From contig NZ_CP120983.1 of the NCBI RefSeq assembly GCF_030719215.1, forward strand, positions 1,364,001 to 1,428,000: a DNA stretch of 64,000 bases. The letters are read 5' to 3'. This document shows, piece after piece, positions 25,382 to 33,571 of the stretch. Both the position numbers and the translations under genes were made by a program. This DNA is from Streptomyces sp. Alt3. GTDB taxonomy: Bacteria; Actinomycetota; Actinomycetes; Streptomycetales; Streptomycetaceae. How positions within the stretch are numbered: the stretch's first letter is position 1; the number at the start of each line of letters is the position of its first letter. Below the pieces are notes generated by a model, which was not told the DNA's origin, did no database searches, and saw nothing but the letters and a program-made list of their open reading frames with translations.

Positions 25382-27054
25382 CGCAGATCCCCCTCGTCGA
25401 ATTCGGTCCCCGTGCCCTGCGCCGTGCGCTCGCGCAGCTCGATCCTGCGGATCTTCCCCGAGACGGTCTTGGGCAGTTCGGCGAACTCCAGCCGGCGGAT
25501 GCGCTTGTACGGGGCGAGGACCGCCCGGGAGTGCTCGAACAGCACCCTCGCGGTGTCGGGTCCCGGCTCCCAGCCCTCGGCGAGCACGACGTACGCCTTC
25601 GGGACGGAGAGCCGCAGCGGGTCGGGGGCGGGTACGACGGCGGCCTCGGCGACCGCCTCGTGCTCCAGCAGGGCGCTCTCGAGCTCGAACGGCGAGATCT
25701 TGTAGTCGGAGGCCTTGAAGACGTCGTCGGCCCGACCGACGTAGGTGATGTAGCCGTCCTCGTCCCGTGCGCCGATGTCACCCGTGCGGTAGTGGCCGCC
25801 CGCCATGGCCTCGGCCGTGCGCCCGGGGTCTCCGTGATAGCCCGTCATCAGTCCGACGGGGGCGGCTGCCAGGTCGAGGGAGATCTCACCCTCCGCCGCA
25901 CCCGGTTCACCGGTGACCGGGTCCAGGAGCTCGACCTTGAAGCCCGGGCTGGGCCGCCCCATGGAGCCCGCCTTGAGGAGCTGCCCCGGTGTGTTGGCCA
26001 CCTGCACGGCGGTCTCCGTCTGCCCGAAGCCGTCCCGGATGGTGACGCCCCAGGACCGCCGGACGCTCTCGATGACCTCGGGGTTGAGCGGCTCGCCGGC
26101 AGCCACGACCTCGCGCGGGGGTGTCTTCAGCTGCGTCAGGTCGGCCTGGATGAGCATCCGCCAGACCGTCGGCGGGGCACAGAAGCTGGTGACCGCCGAG
26201 CGGTCCATCTCCGCCATCAGCCGGGCCGCGTCGAACCGGGTGTAGTTGAAGATGAAGACGGTGGCCTCGGCACTCCACGGCGCGAAGAGGTTCGACCAGG
26301 CGTGCTTCGCCCAGCCGGGTGAGGAGATGTTCAGATGGACGTCGCCCGGCTTGAGGCCGATCCAGTACATCGTCGACAAGTGGCCCACGGGGTAGGAGAC
26401 GTGGGTGTGCTCGACGAGCTTGGGGCTCGCGGTGGTGCCCGAGGTGAAGTAGAGCATCAGGGGTTCTCCGGCGCCCGTCTCCCGGTCCGGGGTGAAGGTC
26501 TCCGACGCCTCGTCGGCCCCGCTGTAGGAGAGCCAGCCGTCGACGTCGTCGCCGACGGAGATCCGGGTGTAGTCGCCGGGCACCTCGTCGAACTTCGTGG
26601 TGTCCGCCGACCGGACGAGGACATGGCGGACCTTGCCGCGCTCGACCCGGTCGCGCAGGTCGACGGGTCCCAGCAACGGGGTGGCGGGGATGACGACGGC
26701 GCGCAGCTTCATCGCGGCCAGCGCCGTCTCCCACAACTCGACCTGGTTGCCGAGCATGACGAGGATCCGGTCTCCCGCCGCCACACCCTGTTCCCGCAGC
26801 CAGTTCGCCGCCCGGTCGGAGCGGGCCGCCATCCGGGCGAAGGAGACCTCGGTGCGGCCGCCGTCCTCCTCCACGATGTGCAGGGCTGTGCGGTCGTTGT
26901 CCTCGGCGATGACGTCGAACCAGTCGAGGGCCCAGTTGAAGTGGTCGGGCCTGGGCCAGCTGAAGCCCTCGTACGCCGTGATGTAGTCCTCACGGTGCTC
27001 GATCAAAAAGTCCCGGGCTGCCCGGAACATCTCCGTCGCACTCGTTGCCGGCAT
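25378..27054 (-). CDS. Acyl-CoA synthetase (AMP-binding), acetyl/medium-chain (MACS) type
   Basis: A 558-residue adenylate-forming enzyme, first of a two-gene operon. Seen are a MACS-like N terminus ([20 protein letters not shown]), the P-loop [11 protein letters not shown] at about residue 205, [27 protein letters not shown] and the C-terminal Lys in [12 protein letters not shown]. The overall layout fits the acetyl-CoA synthetase-like medium-chain branch and differs clearly from its FadD-like partner. Having two different ligases together suggests uptake or recycling of more than one acid. It is divergent from the GAF-LuxR regulator, with about 105 bp between the starts. Confidence 0.86.
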   Translation of the reverse strand: MPATSATEMFRAARDFLIEHREDYITAYEGFSWPRPDHFNWALDWFDVIAEDNDRTALHIVEEDGGRTEVSFARMAARSDRAANWLREQGVAAGDRILVMLGNQVELWETALAAMKLRAVVIPATPLLGPVDLRDRVERGKVRHVLVRSADTTKFDEVPGDYTRISVGDDVDGWLSYSGADEASETFTPDRETGAGEPLMLYFTSGTTASPKLVEHTHVSYPVGHLSTMYWIGLKPGDVHLNISSPGWAKHAWSNLFAPWSAEATVFIFNYTRFDAARLMAEMDRSAVTSFCAPPTVWRMLIQADLTQLKTPPREVVAAGEPLNPEVIESVRRSWGVTIRDGFGQTETAVQVANTPGQLLKAGSMGRPSPGFKVELLDPVTGEPGAAEGEISLDLAAAPVGLMTGYHGDPGRTAEAMAGGHYRTGDIGARDEDGYITYVGRADDVFKASDYKISPFELESALLEHEAVAEAAVVPAPDPLRLSVPKAYVVLAEGWEPGPDTARVLFEHSRAVLAPYKRIRRLEFAELPKTVSGKIRRIELRERTAQGTGTEFDEGDLR

Positions 27055-27103
27055 GTGTCCTCCTGGTCGCGAACCCGTCCTCTGACATCATGTGAACAGC
27101 GAT

Positions 27104-27113
27104 TCAGATCTGA
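27104..27113. promoter_or_regulatory. Palindrome in the divergent promoter region
   Basis: TCAGATCTGA is a perfect 10-bp palindrome midway between the divergent synthetase and LuxR genes, followed by a small hairpin CCCCCG-AA-CGGGGG (27117-27130). It could be an operator for the LuxR-type protein; support is positional only. Confidence 0.3.
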
Positions 27114-27159
27114 CCACCCCCGAACGGGGGCAGGTCCGACAGGGCGGGGAGTCATCTGC

Positions 27160-28008
27160 GTGCCGGAACCGGGCGAGGCGACCGAGCTGCGGACCGCGCT
27201 GCTCAGGCTGCGCCGCACGAGCGGGCTGCCGGTCGTCTTCGGCGGGCTGCTGTCCGACGCCCGGCACGCGCCGATCGCCGAGCTGAGCGGGGCGCAGACC
27301 TCGGCCCTGCGCGGGCTCGTCATCTCGTCGGGGAGCGGACTGGGCGGCAAGGCGATCGCCCTGTCCCGGCCGTGCGCGGTCTCGGACTACCCCTCGTCGC
27401 GCCACATCAGCCACGAGTACGACACGGCGGTGGCGGCGGAAGGTCTGCGTTCGGTCGTCGCGGTACCCGTCGTCGTGCGCCGGACGGTGCGCGGCGTGCT
27501 GTACGGGGCTCTGCGCGAGCCGCTCACCCTCGGGGACCGTACGTTCGACCTGGCGGCCTCGGCCGCCCGGGACGTGGAGCAGGCCCTGGCCGTCCGGGAC
27601 GAGGTGCAGCAGCTCCTGGCCGCCACCCGGGAGCAGGTCAGCGATCCGGGCACGTGCCCCGGCACCCGGGAGGAGGACGTCCGCGAGGCCCATCGCGAGC
27701 TGCGCGCCCTCGCCCCGCGGATCGTGGATCCGGTGCTGCGCGACGAACTGCTCGCGGTGTGCGGGCGGCTCGCTTCGGCCACGGGGGCGGCCCCGGACCC
27801 GGCGGCCGGGCGGGTACGGCTGGCGCCCCGCGAGGTGGATGTGGTCGCCTGCGTCGCGTCGGGCGCGACGAACGCCGCGGCGGCCGGGCGTCTGGGGCTG
27901 AGGCCGGAGACGGTGAAGAGCTATCTGCGCTCCGCGATGCAGAAGCTGGGGGCGCACACCAGGCTGGAGGCGGTGGTGGCGGCACGCCGCGCGGGGCTGC
28001 TGCCGTAG
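27160..28008 (+). CDS. GAF-domain LuxR-type transcriptional regulator
   Basis: A 282-residue regulator. Residues about 20-150 look like a GAF sensor domain (GLVISSGSGLGGKAIALSRP, VVAVPVVVRRTVRGVLYGAL). The C terminus is a LuxR-type helix-turn-helix (LAPREVDVVACVASGATNAA, then LRPETVKSYLRSAMQKLGAH). The GTG at 27160 is the best available start; GGGGAG lies about 9 bp upstream. It is divergent from the two acyl-CoA synthetases, so those are the natural targets. GAF-LuxR proteins of this size next to AMP ligases are frequent in Streptomyces. The ligand is unknown. Confidence 0.8.
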   Translation: MPEPGEATELRTALLRLRRTSGLPVVFGGLLSDARHAPIAELSGAQTSALRGLVISSGSGLGGKAIALSRPCAVSDYPSSRHISHEYDTAVAAEGLRSVVAVPVVVRRTVRGVLYGALREPLTLGDRTFDLAASAARDVEQALAVRDEVQQLLAATREQVSDPGTCPGTREEDVREAHRELRALAPRIVDPVLRDELLAVCGRLASATGAAPDPAAGRVRLAPREVDVVACVASGATNAAAAGRLGLRPETVKSYLRSAMQKLGAHTRLEAVVAARRAGLLP

Positions 28009-28010
28009 GC

Positions 28011-28044
28011 GCCCCGGCGCGGGCGTCCTCGCCACTGCCGGGGC
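28011..28044. terminator. Hairpin between convergent genes
   Basis: GCCCCGGC (28011-28018) pairs with GCCGGGGC (28037-28044), with an inner GGCG/CGCC stem, between the LuxR gene and the minus-strand winged-helix gene. Confidence 0.5.
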
Positions 28045-28047
28045 GGC

Positions 28048-29166
28048 TCAGTCCCCGAAGTCGACGAACGTGCCGAACCGGACGTCGTACGCGGGCGCCG
28101 GCGCCATCACCGTCAGCAGGTCCACGGCCTCCCGGGTGATCTCCTCGCGGGTGGCCGGGTCGAGCTCGCCCAGGGCCTGCACGGTGACGACCGCGGTGTC
28201 CCCCGTCTCGTCGAGGCGCCAGAGCGCGGCCAGGAACCCGTCGGCCAGGACGGTCCCGTAGGACTGGTTGCCCACGCCGTTGCGCCCCTTGTACGCGGGC
28301 GGGATCACCCGGGTACGGTCGGCGTGGCCGAGGAGCAGGTTGTCGAACTCGGGGAGGAACCGCGCCGGGGCCGGCGTCCCGGGATCGGGGCGCGGGGCGT
28401 CGGGCAGGTCGAAGAGTTCGACGCCGTTCCCGTCGCGGAAGGTGACGAGCCGGGGCCGCAGACGGTCGAACACCTCGCGCATCCGGGTGAGTCCCGCCCA
28501 CGTCTGCATGTCCTTCACCGAAGCCGGCCCGAACGCTCCGAGGTAGCGCAGCACGGTCGCGTCGGGGGTGGCAGCCGGCTGCGCGGGGGTGTCCAGCCAG
28601 TTCTCGGCCGTCGTCAGGGCCACCTGCCCGCTGCGCCCCCAGAGCCCGCGCGGGGTGACCTGGACCAGTGGCAGCCTGCACCGGGCGGCGACGGCGAGTG
28701 CCCGGGGGTCCGCGTCGGGCCAGCGCGGGAGCAGTTCCTCGCGCAACTCCTTCATCGTGCGCGGCCGTTCCTCGACCAGGTCCCTGGCGAGCGAGGCGAG
28801 CCGGTCCAGGTCCACACCCGTGAGCCCGCTCCGGAACATGTTCAGCTCGCGGTCGCGCGCGGGCTGGACCAGGGGGCGCAGGGTGAGGGCGTCCTCGGCG
28901 GTGTGGGTGTGGATGGTGGAGCGCAGGGTGACGATCCTGACGACCTCGCGCGACTCCATCAGCGCCGAGAGCGCGGCCGGGTCGAAGCCTTCCAGCCGGG
29001 AGAACAGCTGGAAGTACGGGGGCCTGGTGTTCTGGGCCTGCAGGCCGACCAGCCGGCCGACGGCGTCCTTCACCGGGACGGTGGCCCGTCGCAGGAGCAA
29101 CTGCCTTTCCAGTGTGGCCCTGTTGAGCGCGCGGGTGGAGAGCACGGGAGTGTTCGTGGCGGCCAT
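28048..29166 (-). CDS. Winged-helix DNA-binding domain protein (HTH_42 type)
   Basis: A 372-residue cytoplasmic protein of the HTH_42/YcaQ-like family. The N-terminal RATLERQLLLRRATVPVKDA and LVGLQAQNTRPPYFQLFSRL are characteristic, as is the later VVRIVTLRSTIHTHTAEDAL and the C-terminal ARFLPEFDNLLLGHADRTRV. Family members include DNA glycosylases that unhook interstrand crosslinks (YcaQ, AlkZ), where a QxQ or HxQ motif is catalytic; here the order GLQAQN places Q-A-Q at the matching site, so a glycosylase role is plausible. The ATG at 29166 was chosen to begin just before the conserved core. It is divergent from the EamA-like gene. Confidence 0.75.
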   Translation of the reverse strand: MAATNTPVLSTRALNRATLERQLLLRRATVPVKDAVGRLVGLQAQNTRPPYFQLFSRLEGFDPAALSALMESREVVRIVTLRSTIHTHTAEDALTLRPLVQPARDRELNMFRSGLTGVDLDRLASLARDLVEERPRTMKELREELLPRWPDADPRALAVAARCRLPLVQVTPRGLWGRSGQVALTTAENWLDTPAQPAATPDATVLRYLGAFGPASVKDMQTWAGLTRMREVFDRLRPRLVTFRDGNGVELFDLPDAPRPDPGTPAPARFLPEFDNLLLGHADRTRVIPPAYKGRNGVGNQSYGTVLADGFLAALWRLDETGDTAVVTVQALGELDPATREEITREAVDLLTVMAPAPAYDVRFGTFVDFGD

Positions 29167-29271
29167 GGTCCGCAGGGTACGCGGGGCCCCGCGGCGCGGT
29201 GGCGGTACGGGCGACACCCCCACGGTCGGCGGCACCACAGGCGGGGCGGGCCGGGCCCTCATGATGGGGCG

Positions 29272-30138
29272 GTGATCAGTGTCCTGTTCGCCGTCCTGAC
29301 CGCTCTCAGCAACGGCACCGCCTCGGTGCTGCAGCGCCGTGCCGCCCTCGACGTGCCCGACAGCGAGGCGATGCGTCTGTCGCTGATCGGTCATCTGCTG
29401 CGGCAGAAGGTGTGGCTCGCCGGCATCGGTCTCGTGATCGTCGCGGCGGTCTGTCAGGCCGTCGCGCTGGCGACGGGGCCCATCGCCGTGGTCCAGCCGA
29501 TCTTCGTGATCGAACTGCCGGCGGCCCTGGTCGTCGCCGGGTTCGTCATGCGGGTCGGGGTGACGCGCCAGGTCTGGTACGGAGTGGCCGCCGTGACGGT
29601 GGGCCTGGCCCTCGGCATGGCCGCCGCCGCGCCGGTCGGCGGCAGCGAGGACGTCGAGGGAGCGCTCTGGATCCCGGCGCTGGTCGCGACGGGCGCCTTC
29701 GAGGCCGCGCTGATCGCCACGGCACTCGGCACCAGGGGCAACGCGCGCGCCGCCCTGCTGGGGCTGGCCGCGGCTTGCGGGTACGCGCTGACCGCCGCCT
29801 TGATGAAGGACGCCATGTCGCGGCTGGAGGCCGACGGCGTGGTCGGTCTGCTGACGGCGTGGCAGCTCTACGCCACCGCGGCGGCCGGTGTGGGGGCGCT
29901 GTTCCTCCTCCAGAACGCGTTGCAGGCCGGCTCGCTGGTCGCGGTGCAGCCGATGCTGACGCTCGGGGACGCGCTGATCAGCATCACCTACGGGGTGACG
30001 CTGTTCGGCGAGGAGTTGCGGACCGGGTGGTGGCTGCTGCCCCAGCTGATCGCGGTGGCCCTGATCACCGTCGGCTGTGTCGTCCTCGCGCGGTCGCCGC
30101 TGGCGACGGCGAAGCCGAAGCCGTCGCGGGTGAGGTGA
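29272..30138 (+). CDS. DMT/EamA-type membrane transporter
   Basis: A 288-residue integral membrane protein with about nine to ten hydrophobic helices, arranged as two EamA-like halves. Typical features are the N-terminal LFAVLTALSNGTASVLQRRA and the segment SLVAVQPMLTLGDALISITYG in the second half. Substrates of this actinobacterial branch are not known; efflux of metabolites is usual in the superfamily. The GTG at 29272 is the only workable start, because the two ATGs just upstream run into TGA. It converges with the GST gene, whose stop is only 4 bp away. Confidence 0.75.
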   Translation: MISVLFAVLTALSNGTASVLQRRAALDVPDSEAMRLSLIGHLLRQKVWLAGIGLVIVAAVCQAVALATGPIAVVQPIFVIELPAALVVAGFVMRVGVTRQVWYGVAAVTVGLALGMAAAAPVGGSEDVEGALWIPALVATGAFEAALIATALGTRGNARAALLGLAAACGYALTAALMKDAMSRLEADGVVGLLTAWQLYATAAAGVGALFLLQNALQAGSLVAVQPMLTLGDALISITYGVTLFGEELRTGWWLLPQLIAVALITVGCVVLARSPLATAKPKPSRVR

Positions 30139-30142
30139 CCGG

Positions 30143-31168
30143 TCAGGGGCGCCCGCGCGCCGGGACCTCCTCGCCCGGTGGCACCGGGCCGGGCGGGGTG
30201 CCGTCACCGAAGGGCCGGCCGCCGAGCTCCTCCCGGTGGTGCGGGGTGAGCCAGCCCGTCAGGTCGGGGCCGAGCGGCACGATGCCGGTCGGGTTGATCC
30301 CGGTGTGCACCTGGTGGTAGTGCCGTTTGATGTGGTCGAAGTCGACGGTGTCACCGAAGCCGGGGGTCTGGTAGAGGTCCCGGACGTACGCCCACAGGAC
30401 GGGGTCCTCGGCGAGTTTCGAGCGGTTGCACTTGAAGTGGCCGTGGTAGACCGCGTCGAAGCGCACCAGGGTGGTGAAAAGCCGGATGTCGGCCTCGGTG
30501 ATCGTGTCCCCGACCAGGTAACGCTGCCCGGCGAGACGCTCGGAGACCAGGTCGAGGCGGCGGAACACATCGATGTACGCGGCCTCGTACTCGCCCTGCG
30601 CGGAGGCGAACCCCGCCCGGTAGACGCCGTTGTTGACGTCCCTGTAGACGCCGTCCATCACGCTGTCGATCTCGTCGCGCAGCCGCTCCGGATACAGGTC
30701 GGGGGCACCGGGGCGGTGCAGCTCGGTCCATTCGGTGGCCAGGTCCAGCGTGATCTGCTGGTAGTCGTTGGTCACCAGGGCCCGGGTGGGTACGTCGACG
30801 ATCGCGGGCACGCTGACTCCGCCGGGGTAGCCGTGTTCCCGCGCGTCGTAGGCCTCGCTCAGGTAGCCGATGCCGAGCACAGGGTCCTTGCCGCCCTCGT
30901 CGAGGGTGAAGCGCCAGCTGCGGTCGTCCTGGATGGGGTCGGCGACGGCCAGGGAGAGGGCCCGCTCCAGTCCGAGCAGCCGTCGGGAGACCAGGGCCCT
31001 GCTCGCCCAGGGGCAGGCCCGGCTGACGACCAGGCGGTAGCGCCCGGCCTCGACGGGCCAGCCGTCGCGGCCGTCGGCGGTGATGCGGTCGGCGAAGTGG
31101 CTGCGGGAGCGCTTGAAGGGCTTGTGGCCGTACGAACGGTTCCCGTCCTGGTCCTCGGTGTCGCTCAT
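30143..31168 (-). CDS. Xi-class glutathione S-transferase-like (ECM4/YqjG) reductase
   Basis: A 341-residue cytoplasmic protein of the S-glutathionyl-hydroquinone reductase (Xi GST) family. The active-site Cys52 is in RACPWASR, and the C-terminal all-helical domain has RYLVGDTITEADIRLFTTL and RFDAVYHGHFKCN, all family hallmarks. Streptomycetes use mycothiol instead of glutathione, so a mycothiolated or other thiol adduct is the likelier substrate; this is inference. Its ATG overlaps the stop of the MFS transporter (ATGA), so it is coupled to an efflux pump, which suggests a shared role in quinone or xenobiotic detoxification. Confidence 0.87.
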   Translation of the reverse strand: MSDTEDQDGNRSYGHKPFKRSRSHFADRITADGRDGWPVEAGRYRLVVSRACPWASRALVSRRLLGLERALSLAVADPIQDDRSWRFTLDEGGKDPVLGIGYLSEAYDAREHGYPGGVSVPAIVDVPTRALVTNDYQQITLDLATEWTELHRPGAPDLYPERLRDEIDSVMDGVYRDVNNGVYRAGFASAQGEYEAAYIDVFRRLDLVSERLAGQRYLVGDTITEADIRLFTTLVRFDAVYHGHFKCNRSKLAEDPVLWAYVRDLYQTPGFGDTVDFDHIKRHYHQVHTGINPTGIVPLGPDLTGWLTPHHREELGGRPFGDGTPPGPVPPGEEVPARGRP

Positions 31169-32661
31169 GGTGTCCTCCTCGGGGCGTCGGTGGCTTCGGA
31201 CGTCTCGGGACGTCTTCTTCCCCGCCTGCCCGCCACGACGTCCGCGAGGGCCACGATCAGGCCCGCGAGGACGAACGCGACGGAGACGAGGAGCCCGTGG
31301 TCGTAGGCCGCCGCCCAGTCACCGGGCCCCAGCTGGGCGAAGAAGACCGAGCCGACGGCGGCGATCCCGATGGAGGAGCCGACGCGCTGGCTGGTCTGGA
31401 GGGTGCCTCCCGCGCTGCCCGCGTTGTCGACCGGGACCTCCGACAGGGTGAGGGTCTGGTTGGGTGCGATGACGAGACCGCTGCCCAGACCGGCCAGCAG
31501 CAGGGGGGCCGCCATCGCGAGCCCGGCGCCCCTGCCCGGCACCAGGTGTGCGGCCAGTGCGGTGAGTCCGAGTCCGACGGCCACCATGGTGAGCCCCACG
31601 ACGATGAGGGGCCGCCCGAAGCGGCCGACCAGCCGGCCGCCGATGGTCGCCGACGCGCCCGCGCCCAGGGCGAACGGGGTGATCGCGAGACCGGCCTCCA
31701 GGGCGGTGTAGTGCAGACCGGACTGGAGGTAGAGCGTGCTGATGAAGAAGATCGAGGTGAAGCCGGCGAAGTACAGCAGGATCATCAGACAGCCCAGCCA
31801 GAAGGACCTGAGCCGGAAGAGTGACAGGTTCAGCACCGGCTGGACGTTCCTTCGCGCGCAGCGGGACTCCCAGGCGACGAACGCGGTGAGCAGGACCGCG
31901 GCCACCACCAGGAGCAGCCATTTCGCGTCGCCCGGCCACTGCTGGGCCTGGACGAACGGCAGCAGCAGCGCGAGGACTCCGGCCCCGAGCAGCAGGACGC
32001 CGACGGGGTCCAGGTCGCGTGGGCGTACCCGGGTCGCCGAGGGTGTGTCGGGGAGCAGCCGCCGGGCGAGCAGGAGACAGACGACGCCGATCGGCAGGTT
32101 GACGTAGAACACCCAGCGCCAGCCCTCCTGCGCTCCGGCCACCTGGATCAGGAGGCCGCCCAGGAGCGGGCCGACGGCGGTGGAGATGCCGACCACGGTG
32201 CCGAACATGCCGAAGGCCCGGCCGCGCTCGCGTCCGGAGAACATCTGCTGGATCAGCGCGGAGATCTGGGGCGAGAGCAGTCCGCCCGCCGCCCCCTGGA
32301 GGAGCCGGGCGACGACGAGCCAGAGGCTGGACTGTGCGGCACCACAGGCGGCGGAGGCCAGGGTGAAGAGGACGAGCCCCGCCATGAACACCGCGCGCCG
32401 GCCCCGTGCGTCGCCGAGGCGTCCGCCGGGGATGAGGACGAGGCCGAAGGCGAGCGCGTATCCGGAGAGCACCCACTGGAGGTCGGACTCCGGGGTGTCG
32501 AGGCCCTCCTTGATGGACGGCAGCGCCACGTTGACGATGGAGACGTCCAGCAGCGTCATGAAGCCGGCCACCAGGCAGACGGCGAGCGCACGCCAGCGAC
32601 GGGGGTCGGAGGGGCCGGGGCCGGGCATGCCCGTGGCCTGGTGCTCCGTGCTCTCTGCCAT
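31165..32661 (-). CDS. MFS drug transporter, DHA2/14-TM type
   Basis: A 498-residue inner-membrane efflux pump of the EmrB/QacA group with about 14 hydrophobic segments. Diagnostic motifs are DVSIVNVALPSIKEGL in helix 1, GGRLGDARGRR (motif A) and GPLLGGLLIQVAGAQEGWRW (motif C). It should export hydrophobic compounds by proton antiport. The ATG at 32661 places helix 1 correctly; upstream in-frame codons read through the divergent VOC gene. It forms an operon with the GST-like gene downstream (4-bp overlap). The substrate is unknown. Confidence 0.87.
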   Translation of the reverse strand: MAESTEHQATGMPGPGPSDPRRWRALAVCLVAGFMTLLDVSIVNVALPSIKEGLDTPESDLQWVLSGYALAFGLVLIPGGRLGDARGRRAVFMAGLVLFTLASAACGAAQSSLWLVVARLLQGAAGGLLSPQISALIQQMFSGRERGRAFGMFGTVVGISTAVGPLLGGLLIQVAGAQEGWRWVFYVNLPIGVVCLLLARRLLPDTPSATRVRPRDLDPVGVLLLGAGVLALLLPFVQAQQWPGDAKWLLLVVAAVLLTAFVAWESRCARRNVQPVLNLSLFRLRSFWLGCLMILLYFAGFTSIFFISTLYLQSGLHYTALEAGLAITPFALGAGASATIGGRLVGRFGRPLIVVGLTMVAVGLGLTALAAHLVPGRGAGLAMAAPLLLAGLGSGLVIAPNQTLTLSEVPVDNAGSAGGTLQTSQRVGSSIGIAAVGSVFFAQLGPGDWAAAYDHGLLVSVAFVLAGLIVALADVVAGRRGRRRPETSEATDAPRRTP

Positions 32662-32790
32662 GGTCCGCACCCTAGTTCGCGTCCGTCCGGTCCTCCTCCG
32701 GGCGCGCCGTGCGGCCGGGAGGCGCGCCCCCGTCGGAGGCGGACTGAGTCGTTCCGGCGTGCGGTGCCCCATCGGGGGTAGCGATGGGGC

Positions 32791-33189
32791 ATGACTGTGG
32801 GTAAAACGAGTGTTCTGGTCCTGGACTGCGCCGAGCCCCTCGAGCTCGCGGACTTCTATGCGAACCTCCTCGACGCGGAGACGCGGATCGGCAGCGATCC
32901 GGACTTCGTCGAGATCGTCGGGAACGCCGGTGTGCACCTGGCCGTCCGACGCGACCACGGCTACGCCCCGCCGAGCTGGCCACGCCCGGAGGATTCCCAC
33001 CAGGCGCATCTGCGTGTCCTGGTGGACCCGGACGACATGGACGAGGCCGAGCGTGAGGCGATAGGCCTCGGCGCCCGGCCCGTGGACACGGGGGACAGCA
33101 ACAGCGGTCCCCGCGACGTCCGTGTCTACACCGATCCCGCCGGGCACTCGTTCTCCCTGGCGGCGTATCCGGTGCTCCGGTCCCGGTGA
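32791..33189 (+). CDS. VOC-family (glyoxalase/bleomycin-resistance-like) protein
   Basis: A 132-residue protein with the paired beta-alpha-beta-beta-beta pattern of the VOC superfamily: TSVLVLDCAEPLELADFYAN, VHLAVRRDHGY, HLRVLVDPDDMDEAER and the closing VRVYTDPAGHSFSLA. Members bind a metal or a small ligand and include dioxygenases, isomerases and antibiotic-binding proteins; the metal ligands here do not single out one reaction. It is divergent from the MFS pump (about 130 bp between starts), which could mean a shared resistance role, but this is only context. Confidence 0.75.
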   Translation: MTVGKTSVLVLDCAEPLELADFYANLLDAETRIGSDPDFVEIVGNAGVHLAVRRDHGYAPPSWPRPEDSHQAHLRVLVDPDDMDEAEREAIGLGARPVDTGDSNSGPRDVRVYTDPAGHSFSLAAYPVLRSR

Positions 33190-33571
33190 CGGAGCCGCCC
33201 TGGTGGCAGTCGGTCAGGAACTCCGAGCACGGCTTCAGGCGGTCCGTGGCGGGGTTCATCGGGTGCGCGGGTGGACCGCGGGCGCTCGATCGAGCGAGCC
33301 GGTCAAACACCTGACCGCATGGTGGACTTCCGCGCCGGCGGCGGACCACCGGCCGTCGTCCGGCACTCCCCGGACCACCGCAGGTCGCGGAGGGGCAACG
33401 CCGTCGCGGGCACCCCCGACGCCTGGCGGTGCTCCGGGCGGGGCCGATACGGGACCGAACTGCCCGGCGCGTACGGGGTAATGACGCCCGGAATTAACCT
33501 CCGGTCTCTTGCCACGACCGGTCTACGCGCATAGCTTTTTGCCCCTCACTACACATTTGGGGGCAGTTCCC
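33190..33571. other. 382-bp spacer with no convincing gene
   Basis: No frame shows coding character or a credible start here. The last 80 bp are AT-richer and should hold the promoter of the secreted nuclease; CCGGTCT occurs twice (33501 and 33518) 17 bp apart, and TAGCTT at about 33533 could be a -10 box. I see no PHO box. Confidence 0.5.

Noticed and set aside
32672..33349. A minus-strand frame across the VOC gene and the following spacer
   Set aside because: It is antisense to the VOC gene, has no family resemblance and no start signal; the spacer part alone shows no coding character.
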